From positions 25,142,001 through 25,206,000 of the forward strand of contig CM062218.1 of assembly GCA_031216445.1 (NCBI GenBank): a DNA stretch of 64,000 bases. Reading direction: 5' to 3'. The position numbers and the translations under genes were made by a program. The notes beneath the pieces were generated by a model. That model did not search any database, was not told the origin of the DNA, and worked only from the letters and a program-made list of their open reading frames with translations. Of this stretch, positions 41,776 to 53,510 are shown in pieces (position 1 is the first letter of the stretch; each line of letters opens with the position of its first letter). The stretch comes from Lateolabrax maculatus. Its lineage: Eukaryota > Chordata > Actinopteri > Acropomatiformes > Lateolabracidae.

Positions 41776-44700
41776 ATTTTTCAAGAAGACAAAAAACTTC
41801 CTATGCAGTGGTTGTGTAAGTACTGCACATTTTGTGCTGAAAAGAGGTGCTTCTTACTTAAGCATTACCGCTTAAAACACGGGTGCCACACTCGAATATC
41901 ACCACTACCGTGCCTTTATAAGGAGTGCCTGTGCACATTTAAATCTTTCAATGCACTCAAAGTCCACTTATCAACATGGCACACTCAAAAGGACCTGGGG
42001 AACGTGGGTGAAACTGCTTTCCATTGTCAGCTGTGTGACTTTGTGGAGCCTTGCACTGGAGCTGACTTTTTTACCCATTTACGAAGACATTTGAAGCTGA
42101 AGCAAAAGGTTTCCTGTCCATATCAAGGCTGTAGCTTTCAGAGCAATGTTTATTCAACCTTTAATGCACATAAAAGCAAAGAACACCAAGACCACAATAA
42201 GATGGCATTCAAACCTGAAATTGTGTCACATAATGTACTTGAGGTACCTCCACCTAATATAAATATTCAACCTGAGGATAGTGCCCCTGAAACTGATCAG
42301 GTTGAGTTTGAGGTTACTGAGCTCAATGAAGATGTGGGAGACTTGGAGAGTCAGTTGGAACATAATGTAGCTGCTGTTTTTCTGAAAATGTCATCGATTC
42401 TTAACATCTCTGAAAATGCCCTGCAAGAAGTTATAGAGCAGAACAACCAAATTTATGTGCTTTCACAGCCATTGTTACATACCTCGGTTGGAAAAATACT
42501 AAATCAACATTGTGGAGATGTTGAGGACTCTTAAGTGAGTGAGATAGCTAAAGTATTTACTGAGAATAATGTATTCCTGAAATTCACTTCTACTAGGGGG
42601 TCATTGTCAACCACTAGCAAGCGAACATCATACATTTGAAAAGAATTCTCAGTGGTGACGCCTATTGAGTTTGTCCTAAAAAATGACAGGCAGACAGTTG
42701 TGTATATCCCCATACTAAAAATGCTGCAGACATTACTAAACAATGGAGAAATTTTAGATAAGGCCATGTCATCTGAGACAAATTTGTCACAAGGATACAG
42801 ATCTCACAGGGATGGTTACCGGTTTAAAGACAATTCTCTCTTGACAGAGGAAGAATTCAGGATTGCTCTTTTCTTGTACATAGATGATTTTGAGGTGGCT
42901 AAGCCCTTGGGAACCTCCAGAAAGAAACACAAGCTGCCATCTACTGGGTACTTGGAAATCTACACCCTAAATATCGCTCCTCTCTTCATTCCATTCAGCT
43001 TGCTCTACTCATCATCGCTGAAGATGATATCAGGAAGTTGACTTTAAATGAGAGACCACAGTCTATTGAAGAATTAAAAGTGCAACTGGTAGATAAACTG
43101 TCACTGCAGTGTGACTTTAAACTGCAGTATGAAGATCAAGACTTCCATAATGCCCTCTGCAATTTGACTGAAATAACTGATTTACCTGAAAGAGCTACGC
43201 TCAAAATCATCCCTCTTGTGACTCTCCATTTAACCGCATTGTCATCACCCACCACAACATCAGACACTGAGTGCAGCACAGCAGACACTGAGATCCTGTC
43301 GACAGGAAGAGCATCACCATCGCTAAGACAACAGTGGCCAGATTTCTTTGACATACCCAATTTCTCAGTTGATGTTGACTATAGACTCAGACAGGCAGAT
43401 CTTGCCTTTATGAAGGATGGAACACGTATGACTCTACCACGAGATATGAAGCATGACATACTAGAAAAGCTTGCTGAGACGATGTACAGTTTCAAGGCTT
43501 ACCCTAAAGATGATGACTTCAGCAGTGTTGCAAAAGCACTAATTAGCAAACACCCCTGCCTCACTGAGCCTGGACCACACAGATGGTATGGCTGGAAAAA
43601 CAGCCTTAAATTATCGCACAAAGCTTCAAAAAGCTGGATGTGAGGATGTAGCAATCAATGGAGGCAAAAGAAGTAAAGGCAACCCAGAAGGAGAATCCTC
43701 AAGCAAGAATATCAAACGGCCAAAAAGAGGTGAAGCAAACTACCTACCTAACTTACCTGAAGGACATGATGAAACAAGCCTTGAAAATGCCAGAAAGGTT
43801 CTCGTGGAAGAAATGAAGAAGAAACAACCCAATGGCACTCTCATCTCACAAATGATGGACCAATCATTCCCACTACGCAGACAAGAAATTGTAGAAAAGG
43901 AACCTGCTGTACAGAACATTGTTGAACAATGGCCAGCACTCTTCACAGACAGGTAAACTATTTTTGTTCTCAACCAATAAAATAATGCCTATCAAAAAGA
44001 AATTCAAGGTGTGTGGCTAGAAATCCAAACACACTTGTTGGAATGTTAACACTTCTGCCATCTCTCCATCCCTACCCACCCCTCTCTCTACTTTTCAGGT
44101 GTTTGCTGAGTTCAACAGAATCGCAAGTAAGAATCTTGAGGGAGACTTCTTTGAGGCTCTGGACCAGTATACCCCACGTTTCATTGAACTTTTCAAAACA
44201 AGAAGGGGAACTGTTGGCCAGAAGCTCAGTGAGCTGATGCAGCACATGAGCTGGATGGTAAGTAGGTTAATTTTGCTTTTGATCTGTGTGATAGTTCATC
44301 AATCAAGTTCTAAATGAGATGATCCAGCCCAACCTATTCTATTTCCTGTCTGACTTGTGCTTGTGCCTTGCAAATTACTCTGTTAACTGGTCTTTTCTCT
44401 CTCTGTGTATCATTAGACACCAGACGTGACAGTACTTCGCTCTGTTGTCCTCAAAGGCATTCCTATTTTACTTGGTGACGACTCCAGTGAATTCTTCAAG
44501 ACATGCTCTGTAAGTACTTGCACATAAGAAAAAGTTTGGTCTGCATTAAAATAGAACTATATCTGTGCTGACATAGAAGATGTAATTTTATCTGCACAAT
44601 ATACAATATACATTTTGTACAGTGATTGATGTATTTTGTATGGCAATTCCTCCACAGCTAATCTGAGAGGTATTTAAACAGCCAGTAAATAAAAATGAAA

Positions 44701-45301
44701 TTTGCCACATAAACGTTGTACACATTAATTAATTGTAAATCTAAGGAGCAGGAGTCCAGGCTGAAAAGTCAGTGTCACTGTTTAAGAATATATGGACCTT
44801 GTGGACCATAGCTTTAGTTTAATCATACCACATTTATTTTGTTGGTTATATTGTAACAATCCAGTGTGAACACATATTTAAAACCATATTCCCTAGCAAA
44901 TGCTTTCAACATTAAAAATGAATGTTTAGAAGAGCATAAATTGCCATGCTGAAGAATGTGTGTGTGTGTCTTTGTAGGGTACAGCGAGAGACGAGGCCCT
45001 AGAATGCACTGTCGGTGTGCTGACAGTTGTCAGTGAAGATAATCCTCATGAGGGTCCAAGTTCAGTAGACCTCCAGCCCATCTCCACTGCCATCATTCTG
45101 GAGGGAGGTATCATCATGGATCATATAAAAAAACTTGCCTCAGGCAGTTTGTCTGTTATTTGGGCTTACATATGCTTTGCATTTGGATTACCCAAAATGC
45201 ATGGCAAATACACTCAACTTCATTCAGACTGTGATGCTTGGACTGGGAAAGAAAACCTCCCACCAAAACTGTTAACTTTGAAGAACAGTCTACTGGGTTA
45301 G
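41776..45301 (+). pseudogene. Zinc-finger/PB1-like fusion pseudogene, unit 8
   Basis: Exons 41776-43952, 44099-44257, 44417-44509, 44978-45301. Same substitutions as unit 6. Confidence 0.8.
41803..42534 (+). CDS. Four-finger C2H2 ORF, unit 8
   Basis: EQNNQ variant as in unit 6. Confidence 0.45.
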   Translation: MQWLCKYCTFCAEKRCFLLKHYRLKHGCHTRISPLPCLYKECLCTFKSFNALKVHLSTWHTQKDLGNVGETAFHCQLCDFVEPCTGADFFTHLRRHLKLKQKVSCPYQGCSFQSNVYSTFNAHKSKEHQDHNKMAFKPEIVSHNVLEVPPPNINIQPEDSAPETDQVEFEVTELNEDVGDLESQLEHNVAAVFLKMSSILNISENALQEVIEQNNQIYVLSQPLLHTSVGKILNQHCGDVEDS

Positions 45302-46678
45302 ACCAGTAAAGAGCCATCAGCTGTCAGATAGCACTTTGTAAATTATGCAGCAGTTAATGTTCTCCTGTTATCAGAGAAAGTTTTATGCTTTCATGCAACT
45401 GAGCTGGCTTGTTTATGATCTCAAAAAAAAAAAAAATTCTATTAAAGTGTACCATGTTATGCTAGTATGCTAATGGTGGAAATAGCGCCACCTTGTGTTG
45501 CAAAGAGTTGTTAGATAATGTTGTCAGAAAGGAACCTAGCAAGGTTGACCTGTTTACATTTGTGTTTTGGGAAAACTTTTAATTATAGTAGTTATAATGT
45601 AGTACAAATACAAAACCCAAGGAGTGATGTTTTTCTGTGTTGGTTTAAACCTTGGACTGATGCTCGCTTTGGGACACAAAAGCATTTGTTGTACTTTCAG
45701 TTTTGATCAGAAATGCAATGATTTTGCATGCACTGAAGTCCTGTAATTATCAGGTGTTTACCTGTTTAATATTGTGAGACTGTTACATGCATAGAATTAG
45801 CTCACAAAAATGTGGTTTTATTTTTGCCATGTCCATGTCATGTTCTACAGTCAAATCAAACCACAAGTTTGTTGTTTAGCTGCTGTTTTGTACTTGAATG
45901 TACAAGAAAGTGATACTTGGGAACAGAACACTTGAGGCTGAATAATAGATTTAATGCATATTGTTATTACAATAGCCTAACAGACATAGATCACACTATG
46001 AGCAATTTTGCAACTAGCTTTAAAATACATTAAATATGACAAGAGGATAGAGAACAGTCATTTTATTGTTTATTGTAAGGTTATTACATGAGTGATAAAA
46101 CACACATTTTATATTGGAGAATTGGAATCAAAAGTAACAATATCGAACATTTATTGTTCAGTCTAGATCTGTCAGTGATGCAATTATTTTTTTAATAAAT
46201 GTTGTAATGCAGCTGAACAAACCCAGTGAGTGTTCTTTTAAAGTATATGTTTGTGGTGTTTTTCCCTTTATTAGGTAATAACAGCTAAAATAGATAAGAA
46301 ATGGGGGAAGGACAAGGACCCATTCAAGGAAATTGGTTTGTTTAATTTAACTGAACTGAAATGAACTGAAAAAAAATAAGTGAGTAGTAAGTAGTAGGTA
46401 TCATAATTCTAAGTGGGGTTAAATTTGTGTCAAGCAGTCCACACAAAATGAAAAAAATAAGTTAACACTAAGCATGGCTATTAAGTTACATGAACTTTTT
46501 TTTTTTTTTTTTAGTTGTACTACTTGATTTGGTACTGCACACTTAAAATAAACAAGCTTTTCTAACTCACTATTCTTAAGATTACTTTGCTTAATTTGCA
46601 ACGAGTTTGCATACTTTTTTTAAGTAAGGTCAACTAATTAGATTTTACAGTGAGTATACGTACACACGTCTCCCGCAG

Positions 46679-47008
46679 AGCTATGTTGAAAGTCCCTCAA
46701 TATTCAGTCGAGTATTGGCTAATGACCTGCAACACCTAGACGTGTCCAGTACAGTACTACAATATGTAGATGATCTCTTGATATGTAGCACCTCCAAAGC
46801 TCAATGTGCACAAGACTCAGTCTCAGCCCTGATGGCTTTAGAAAAGGGGGCTCACAAGGTGAGTAAAAATAAATTACAGTTTTGCCAGACAGGTTGAATA
46901 CTTAGGTAGACAACTCTGTGGCACTAAATGAGCTATAGTGCCCTCACAAATTGAGGCAGAATCGAAAGCTCCCAAACCACAAACGGTGAGACACATGTCG
47001 TCATTTCT
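46679..47008 (+). mobile_element. ERV reverse-transcriptase fragment, unit 8, 2-base deletion
   Basis: CAGACAGG deletion and GGCAGAATCG as in unit 6. Confidence 0.87.
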
Positions 47009-47200
47009 GCCATCTCAGCTTTACTAGAAGCCATACACCATCCAAAAGTGTTAGCCATCATTAAATGCGTAGCTCATCAAAAAACGAATTCCCTGATAGC
47101 TAAAGGCAACAACTTAGCAGATGAAGCCGCAAAACGCATAGCTACACCCACCTGTATAGGACCACTGCTAGTAGCTGGAGATTGTGAACCACTGACAAAC
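47009..47200 (+). mobile_element. ERV RNase H C-terminal fragment, unit 9
   Basis: Six-A form. Confidence 0.84.
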
Positions 47201-47201
47201 T

Positions 47202-47235
47202 TATATATATATGATATATATATATATATATATAT
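47202..47235 (+). repeat. (AT)n microsatellite, 22-bp main tract
   Basis: Same length as in unit 7. Confidence 0.97.
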
Positions 47236-47246
47236 GAGCTATATAT

Positions 47247-47567
47247 ATGTGCTGCTATGTAATAGCAGCACAACATCAGGCAAGTCCATATGCACATTCT
47301 GTATGGGCAAAAAGGGGGGCAAGTATAATCACTGAAGAAGGTCCATCACATGGGCTATGGCGAAGTGCACATGGACATATTGTCCTCCCAACATCTTTGG
47401 TACAGGTTGCTACACGTAGTGCGCATGGTCAGGACCATTGCACAAGTGGGGAGGTGTTGAGACGCCTTCAAGCAGTCTGGTGGTCACCATTTTTCCGACC
47501 TGCGTTTGTAGCTGAGACAATTTTGCAAGGAAGGTTTTTTTCTGTTGCTCTGGTATTTCAAGTCTGA
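47247..47567 (+). mobile_element. ERV integrase N-terminal fragment, unit 9
   Basis: No amino-acid change against the other copies. Confidence 0.76.
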
Positions 47568-47641
47568 TACTGCATGTTAGTGTTTTTGTTTTTTGTTTCT
47601 ATTTTGCCGGGCTTGATGCTAAAATGATCTTTTCTTTTCAG

Positions 47642-50600
47642 ATTTTTCAAGAAGACAAAAAACTTCCTATGCAGTGGTCGTGTAAGTACTGCACATTTTG
47701 CGCTGAAAAGAGGTGCTTCTTACTTAAGCATTACCGCTTAAAACACGGGTGCCACACTCGAATATCACCACTACCGTGCCTTTATAAGGAGTGCCTGTGC
47801 ACATTTAAATCTTTCAATGCACTCAAAGTCCACTTATCAACATGGCACACTCAAAAGGACCTGGGGAACGTGGGTGAAACTGCTTTCCATTGTCAGCTGT
47901 GTGACTTTGTGGAGCCTTGCACTGGAGCTGACTTTTTTACCTATTTACGAAGACATTTGAAGCTGAAGCAAAAGGTTTCCTGTCCATATCAAGGCTGTAG
48001 CTTTCAGAGCAATGTTTATTCAACCTTTAATGCACATAAAAGCAAAGAACATCAAGACCACAATAAGATGGCATTCAAACCTGAAATTGTGTCACATAAT
48101 GTACTTGAGGTACCTCCACCTAATATAAATATTCAACCTGAGGATAGTGCCCCTGAAACTGATCAGGTTGAGTTTGAGGTTACTGAGCTCAATGAAGATG
48201 TGGGAGACTTGGAGAGTCAGTTGGAACATAATGTAGCTGCTGTTTTTCTGAAAATGTCATCGATTCTTAACATCTCTGAAAATGCCCTGCAAGAAGTTAT
48301 AGAGCAGATCAACCAAATTTATGTGCTTTCACAGCCATTGTTACATACCTCGGTTGGAAAAATACTAAATCAACATTGTGGAGATGTTGAGGACTCTTAA
48401 GTGAGTGAGATAGCTAAAGTATTTACTGAGAATAATGTATTCCTGAAATTCACTTCTACTAGGGGGTCATTGTCAACCACTAGCAAGCGAACATCATACA
48501 TTTGAAAAGAATTCTCAGTGGTGACGCCTATTGAGTTTGTCCTAAAAAATGACAGGCAGACAGTTGTGTATATCCCCATACTAAAAATGCTGCAGACATT
48601 ACTAAACAATGGAGAAATTTTAGATAAGGCCATGTCATCTGAGACAAATTTGTCACAAGGATACAGATCTCACAGGGATGGTTACCGGTTTAAAGACAAT
48701 TCTCTCTTGACAGAGGAAGAATTCAGGATTGCTTTTTTCTTGTACATAGATGATTTTGAGGTGGCTAAGCCCTTGGGAACCTCCAGAAAGAAACACAAGC
48801 TGCCATCTACTGGGTACTTGGAAATCTACACCCTAAATATCGCTCCTCTCTTCATTCCATTCAGCTTGCTCTACTCATCATCGCTGAAGATGATATCAGG
48901 AAGTTGACTTTAAATGAGAGACCACAGTCTATTGAAGAATTAAAAGTGCAACTGGTAGATAAACTGTCACTGCAGTATGACTTTAAACTGCAGTATGAAG
49001 ATCAAGACTTCCATAATGCCCTCTGCAATTTGACTGAAATAACTGATTTACCTGAAAGAGCTACGCTCAAAATCATCCCTCTTGTGACTCTCCATTTAAC
49101 CGCATTGTCATCACCCACCACAACATCAGACACTGAGTGCAGCACAGCAGACACTGAGATCCTGTCGACAGGAAGAGCATCACCATCGCTAAGACAACAG
49201 TGGCCAGATTTCTTTGACATACCCAATTTCTCAGTTGATGTTGACTATAGACTCAGACAGGCAGATCTTGCCTTTATGAAGGATGGAACACGTATGACTC
49301 TACCACGAGATATGAAGCATGACATACTAGAAAAGCTTGCTGAGACGATGTACAGTTTCAAGGCTTACCCTAAAGATGATGACTTCAGCAGTGTTGCAAA
49401 AGCACTAATTAGCAAACACCCCTGCCTCACTGAGCCTGGACCACACAGATGGTATGGCTGGAAAAACAGCCTTAAATTATCGCACAAAGCTTCAAAAAGC
49501 TGGATGTGAGGATGTAGCAATCAATGGAGGCAAAAGAAGTAAAGGCAACCCAGAAGGAGAATCCTCAAGCAAGAATATCAAACGGCCAAAAAGAGGTGAA
49601 GCAAACTACCTACCTAACTTACCTGAAGGACATGATGAAACAAGCCTTGAAAATGCCAGAAAGGTTCTCGTGGAAGAAATGAAGAAGAAACAACCCAATG
49701 GCACTCTCATCTCACAAATGATGGACCAATCATTCCCACTACGCAGACAAGAAATTGTAGAAAAGGAACCTGCTGTACAGAACATTGTTGAACGATGGCC
49801 AGCACTCTTCACAGACAGGTAAACTATTTTTGTTCTCAACCAATAAAATAATGCCTATCAAAAAGAAATTCAAGGTGTGTGGCTAGAAATCCAAACACAC
49901 TTGTTGGAATGTTAACACTTCTGCCATCTCTCCATCCCTACCCACCCCTCTCTCTACTTTTCAGGTGTTTGCTGAGTTCAACAGAATCGCAAGTAAGAAT
50001 CTTGAGGGAGACTTCTTTGAGGCTCTGGACCAGTATACCCCACGTTTCATTGAACTTTTCAAAACAAGAAGGGGAACTGTTGGCCAGAAGCTCAGTGAGC
50101 TGATGCAGCACATGAGCTGGATGGTAAGTAGGTTAATTTTGCTTTTGATCTGTGTGATAGTTCATCAATCAAGTTCTAAATGAGATGATCCAGCCCAACC
50201 TATTCTATTTCCTGTCTGACTTGTGCTTGTGCCTTGCAAATTACTCTGTTAACTGGTCTTTTCTCTCTCTGTGTATCATTAGACACCAGACGTGACAGTA
50301 CTTCGCTCTGTTGTCCTCAAAGGCATTCCTATTTTACTTGGTGACGACTCCAGTGAATTCTTCAAGACATGCTCTGTAAGTACTTGCACATAAGAAAAAG
50401 TTTGGTCTGCATTAAAATAGAACTATATCTGTGCTGACATAGAAGATGTAATTTTATCTGCACAATATACAATATACATTTTGTACAGTGATTGATGTAT
50501 TTTGTATGGCAATTCCTCCACAGCTAATCTGAGAGGTATTTAAACAGCCAGTAAATAAAAATGAAATTTGCCACATAAACGTTGTACACATTAATTAATT

Positions 50601-51167
50601 GTAAATCTAAGGAGCAGGAGTCCAGGCTGAAAAGTCAGTGTCACTGTTTAAGAATATATGGACCTTGTGGACCATAGCTTTAGTTTAATCATACCACATT
50701 TATTTTGTTGGTTATATTGTAACAATCCAGTGTGAACACATATTTAAAACCATATTCCCTAGCAAATGCTTTCAACATTAAAAATGAATGTTTAGAAGAG
50801 CATAAATTGCCATGCTGAAGAATGTGTGTGTGTGTCTTTGTAGGGTACAGCGAGAGACGAGGCCCTAGAATGCACTGTCGGTGTGCTGACAGTTGTCAGT
50901 GAAGATAATCCTCATGAGGGTCCAAGTTCAGTAGACCTCCAGCCCATCTCCACTGCCATCATTCTGGAGGGAGGTATCATCATGGATCATATAAAAAAAC
51001 TTGCCTCAGGCAGTTTGTCTGTTATTTGGGCTTACATATGCTTTGCATTTGGATTACCCAAAATGCATGGCAAATACACTCAACTTCATTCAGACTGTGA
51101 TGCTTGGACTGGGAAAGAAAACCTCCCACCAAAACTGTTAACTTTGAAGAACAGTCTACTGGGTTAG
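47642..51167 (+). pseudogene. Zinc-finger/PB1-like fusion pseudogene, unit 9
   Basis: Exons 47642-49818, 49965-50123, 50283-50375, 50844-51167. A private Leu to Phe (GCTTTTTTC, about 48733) before LYIDDFEVA; LQYDFK as in units 5 and 11. No 5-base indel, unlike unit 7. Confidence 0.8.
47669..48400 (+). CDS. Four-finger C2H2 ORF, unit 9, finger 3 ligand lost
   Basis: L4S and H92Y as in unit 7. Confidence 0.4.
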   Translation: MQWSCKYCTFCAEKRCFLLKHYRLKHGCHTRISPLPCLYKECLCTFKSFNALKVHLSTWHTQKDLGNVGETAFHCQLCDFVEPCTGADFFTYLRRHLKLKQKVSCPYQGCSFQSNVYSTFNAHKSKEHQDHNKMAFKPEIVSHNVLEVPPPNINIQPEDSAPETDQVEFEVTELNEDVGDLESQLEHNVAAVFLKMSSILNISENALQEVIEQINQIYVLSQPLLHTSVGKILNQHCGDVEDS

Positions 51168-52141
51168 ACCAGTAAAGAGCCATCAGCTGTCAGATAGCAC
51201 TTTGTAAATTATGCAGCAGTTAATGTTCTCCTGTTATCAGAGAAAGTTTTATGCTTTCATGCAACTGAGCTGGCTTGTTTATGATCTCAAAAAAAAAAAA
51301 AAATTCTATTAAAGTGTACCATGTTATGCTAGTATGCTAATGGTGGAAATAGCGCCACCTTGTGTTGCAAAGAGTTGTTAGATAATGTTGTCAGAAAGGA
51401 ACCTAGCAAGGTTGACCTGTTTACATTTGTGTTTTGGGAAAACTTTTAATTATAGTAGTTATAATGTAGTACAAATACAAAACCCAAGGAGTGATGTTTT
51501 TCTGTGTTGGTTTAAACCTTGGACTGATGCTCGCTTTGGGACACAAAAGCATTTGTTGTACTTTCAGTTTTGATCAGAAATGCAATGATTTTGCATGCAC
51601 TGAAGTCCTGTAATTATCAGGTGTTTACCTGTTTAATATTGTGAGACTGTTACATGCATAGAATTAGCTCACAAAAATGTGGTTTTATTTTTGCCATGTC
51701 CATGTCATGTTCTACAGTCAAATCAAACCACAAGTTTGTTGTTTAGCTGCTGTTTTGTACTTGAATGTACAAGAAAGTGATACTTGGGAACAGAACACTT
51801 GAGGCTGAATAATAGATTTAATGCATATTGTTATTACAATAGCCTAACAGACATAGATCACACTATGAGCAATTTTGCAACTAGCTTTAAAATACATTAA
51901 ATATGACAAGAGGATAGAGAACAGTAATTTTATTGTTTATTGTAAGGTTATTACATGAGTGATAAAACACACATTTTATATTGGAGAATTGGAATCAAAA
52001 GTAACAATATCGAACATTTATTGTTCAGTCTAGATCTGTCAGTGATGCAATTATTTTTTTAATAAATGTTGTAATGCAGCTGAACAAACCCAGTGAGTGT
52101 TCTTTTAAAGTATATGTTTGTGGTGTTTTTCCCTTTATTAG

Positions 52142-52195
52142 GTAATAACAGCTAAAATAGATAAGAAATGGGAGAAGGACAAGGACCCATTCAAG
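52142..52195 (+). other. 18-codon exon-like segment with intact GT donor
   Basis: The base after AAG-G is T here, giving AAG|GTAATT at 52196, so acceptor, open phase-0 exon and donor are all present. Compare 5146-5199, where the donor is absent. Confidence 0.45.
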
Positions 52196-52545
52196 GTAAT
52201 TGGTTTGTTTAATTTAACTGAACTGAAATGAACTGAAAAAAAATGAGTGAGTAGTAAGTAGTAGGTATCATAATTCTAAGTGGGGTTAAATTTGTATCAA
52301 GCAGTCCACACAAAATGAAAAAATTAAGTTAACACTAAGCATGGCTATTAAGTTACATGAACTTTTTTTTTTTTTTTTTAGTTGTACTACTTGATTTGGT
52401 ACTGCACACTTAAAATAAACAAGCTTTTCTAACTCACTATTCTTAAGATTACTTTGCTTAATTTGCAACGAGTTTGCATACTTTTTTTAAGTAAGGTCAA
52501 CTAATTAGATTTTACAGTGAGTATACGTACACACGTCTCCCGCAG

Positions 52546-52877
52546 AGCTATGTTGAAAGTCCCTCAATATTCAGTCGAGTATTGGCTAATGACCTGCAAC
52601 ACCTAGACGTGTCCAGTACAGTACTACAATATGTAGATGATCTCTTGATATGTAGCACCTCCAAAGCTCAATGTGCACAAGACTCAGTCTCAGCCCTGAT
52701 GGCTTTAGAAAAGCGGGCTCACAAGGTGAGTAAAAATAAATTACAGTTTTGCCAGACACAGGTTGAATACTTAGGTAGACAACTCTGTGGCACTAAATGA
52801 GCTATAGTGCCCTCACAAATTGAGGCAGTATCGAAAGCTCCCAAACCACAAACGGTGAGACACATGTCGTCATTTCT
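52546..52877 (+). mobile_element. ERV reverse-transcriptase fragment, unit 9
   Basis: A private Gly to Arg (AAGCGGGCT, about 52714) after MALEK. Confidence 0.87.
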
Positions 52878-53069
52878 GCCATCTCAGCTTTACTAGAAGC
52901 CATACACCATCCAAAAGTGTTAGCCATCATTAAATGCGTAGCTCATCAAAAAACGAATTCCCTGATAGCTAAAGGCAACAACTTAGCAGATGAAGCCGCA
53001 AAACGCATAGCTACACCCACCTGTATAGGACCACTGCTAGTAGCTGGAGATTGTGAACCACTGACAAAC
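52878..53069 (+). mobile_element. ERV RNase H C-terminal fragment, unit 10
   Basis: Six-A form, unlike unit 3. Confidence 0.84.
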
Positions 53070-53070
53070 T

Positions 53071-53104
53071 TATATATATATGATATATATATATATATAT
53101 ATAT
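53071..53104 (+). repeat. (AT)n microsatellite, 22-bp main tract
   Basis: Same length as in units 7 and 9. Confidence 0.97.
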
Positions 53105-53115
53105 GAGCTATATAT

Positions 53116-53436
53116 ATGTGCTGCTATGTAATAGCAGCACAACATCAGGCAAGTCCATATGCACATTCTGTATGGGCAAAAAGGGGGGCAAGTATAATCA
53201 CTGAAGAAGGTCCATCACATGGGCTATGGCGAAGTGCACATGGACATATTGTCCTCCCAACATCTTTGGTACAGGTTGCTACACGTAGTGCGCATGGTCA
53301 GGACCATTGCACAAGTGGGGAGGTGTTGAGACGCCTTCAAGCAGTCTGGTGGTCACCATTTTTCCGACCTGCGTTTGTAGCTGAGACAATTTTGCAAGGA
53401 AGGTTTTTTTCTGTTGCTCTGGTATTTCAAGTCTGA
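53116..53436 (+). mobile_element. ERV integrase N-terminal fragment, unit 10
   Basis: No amino-acid change against the other copies. Confidence 0.76.
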
Positions 53437-53510
53437 TACTGCATGTTAGTGTTTTTGTTTTTTGTTTCTATTTTGCCGGGCTTGATGCTAAAATGATCTT
53501 TTCTTTTCAG

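Larger units (their letters stand above)
41127..47008 (+). repeat. Tandem unit 8 (5882 bp)
   Basis: Carries every private mark of unit 6, offset by 11741-11743 bases; +2 bp in the AT tract. Confidence 0.97.
47009..52877 (+). repeat. Tandem unit 9 (5869 bp), mosaic
   Basis: The first part matches unit 7 (22-bp AT tract, L4S, H92Y). The last part matches unit 11 (15-base poly-A run, A at the A/C marker, AAGGTAATT). Confidence 0.97.
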
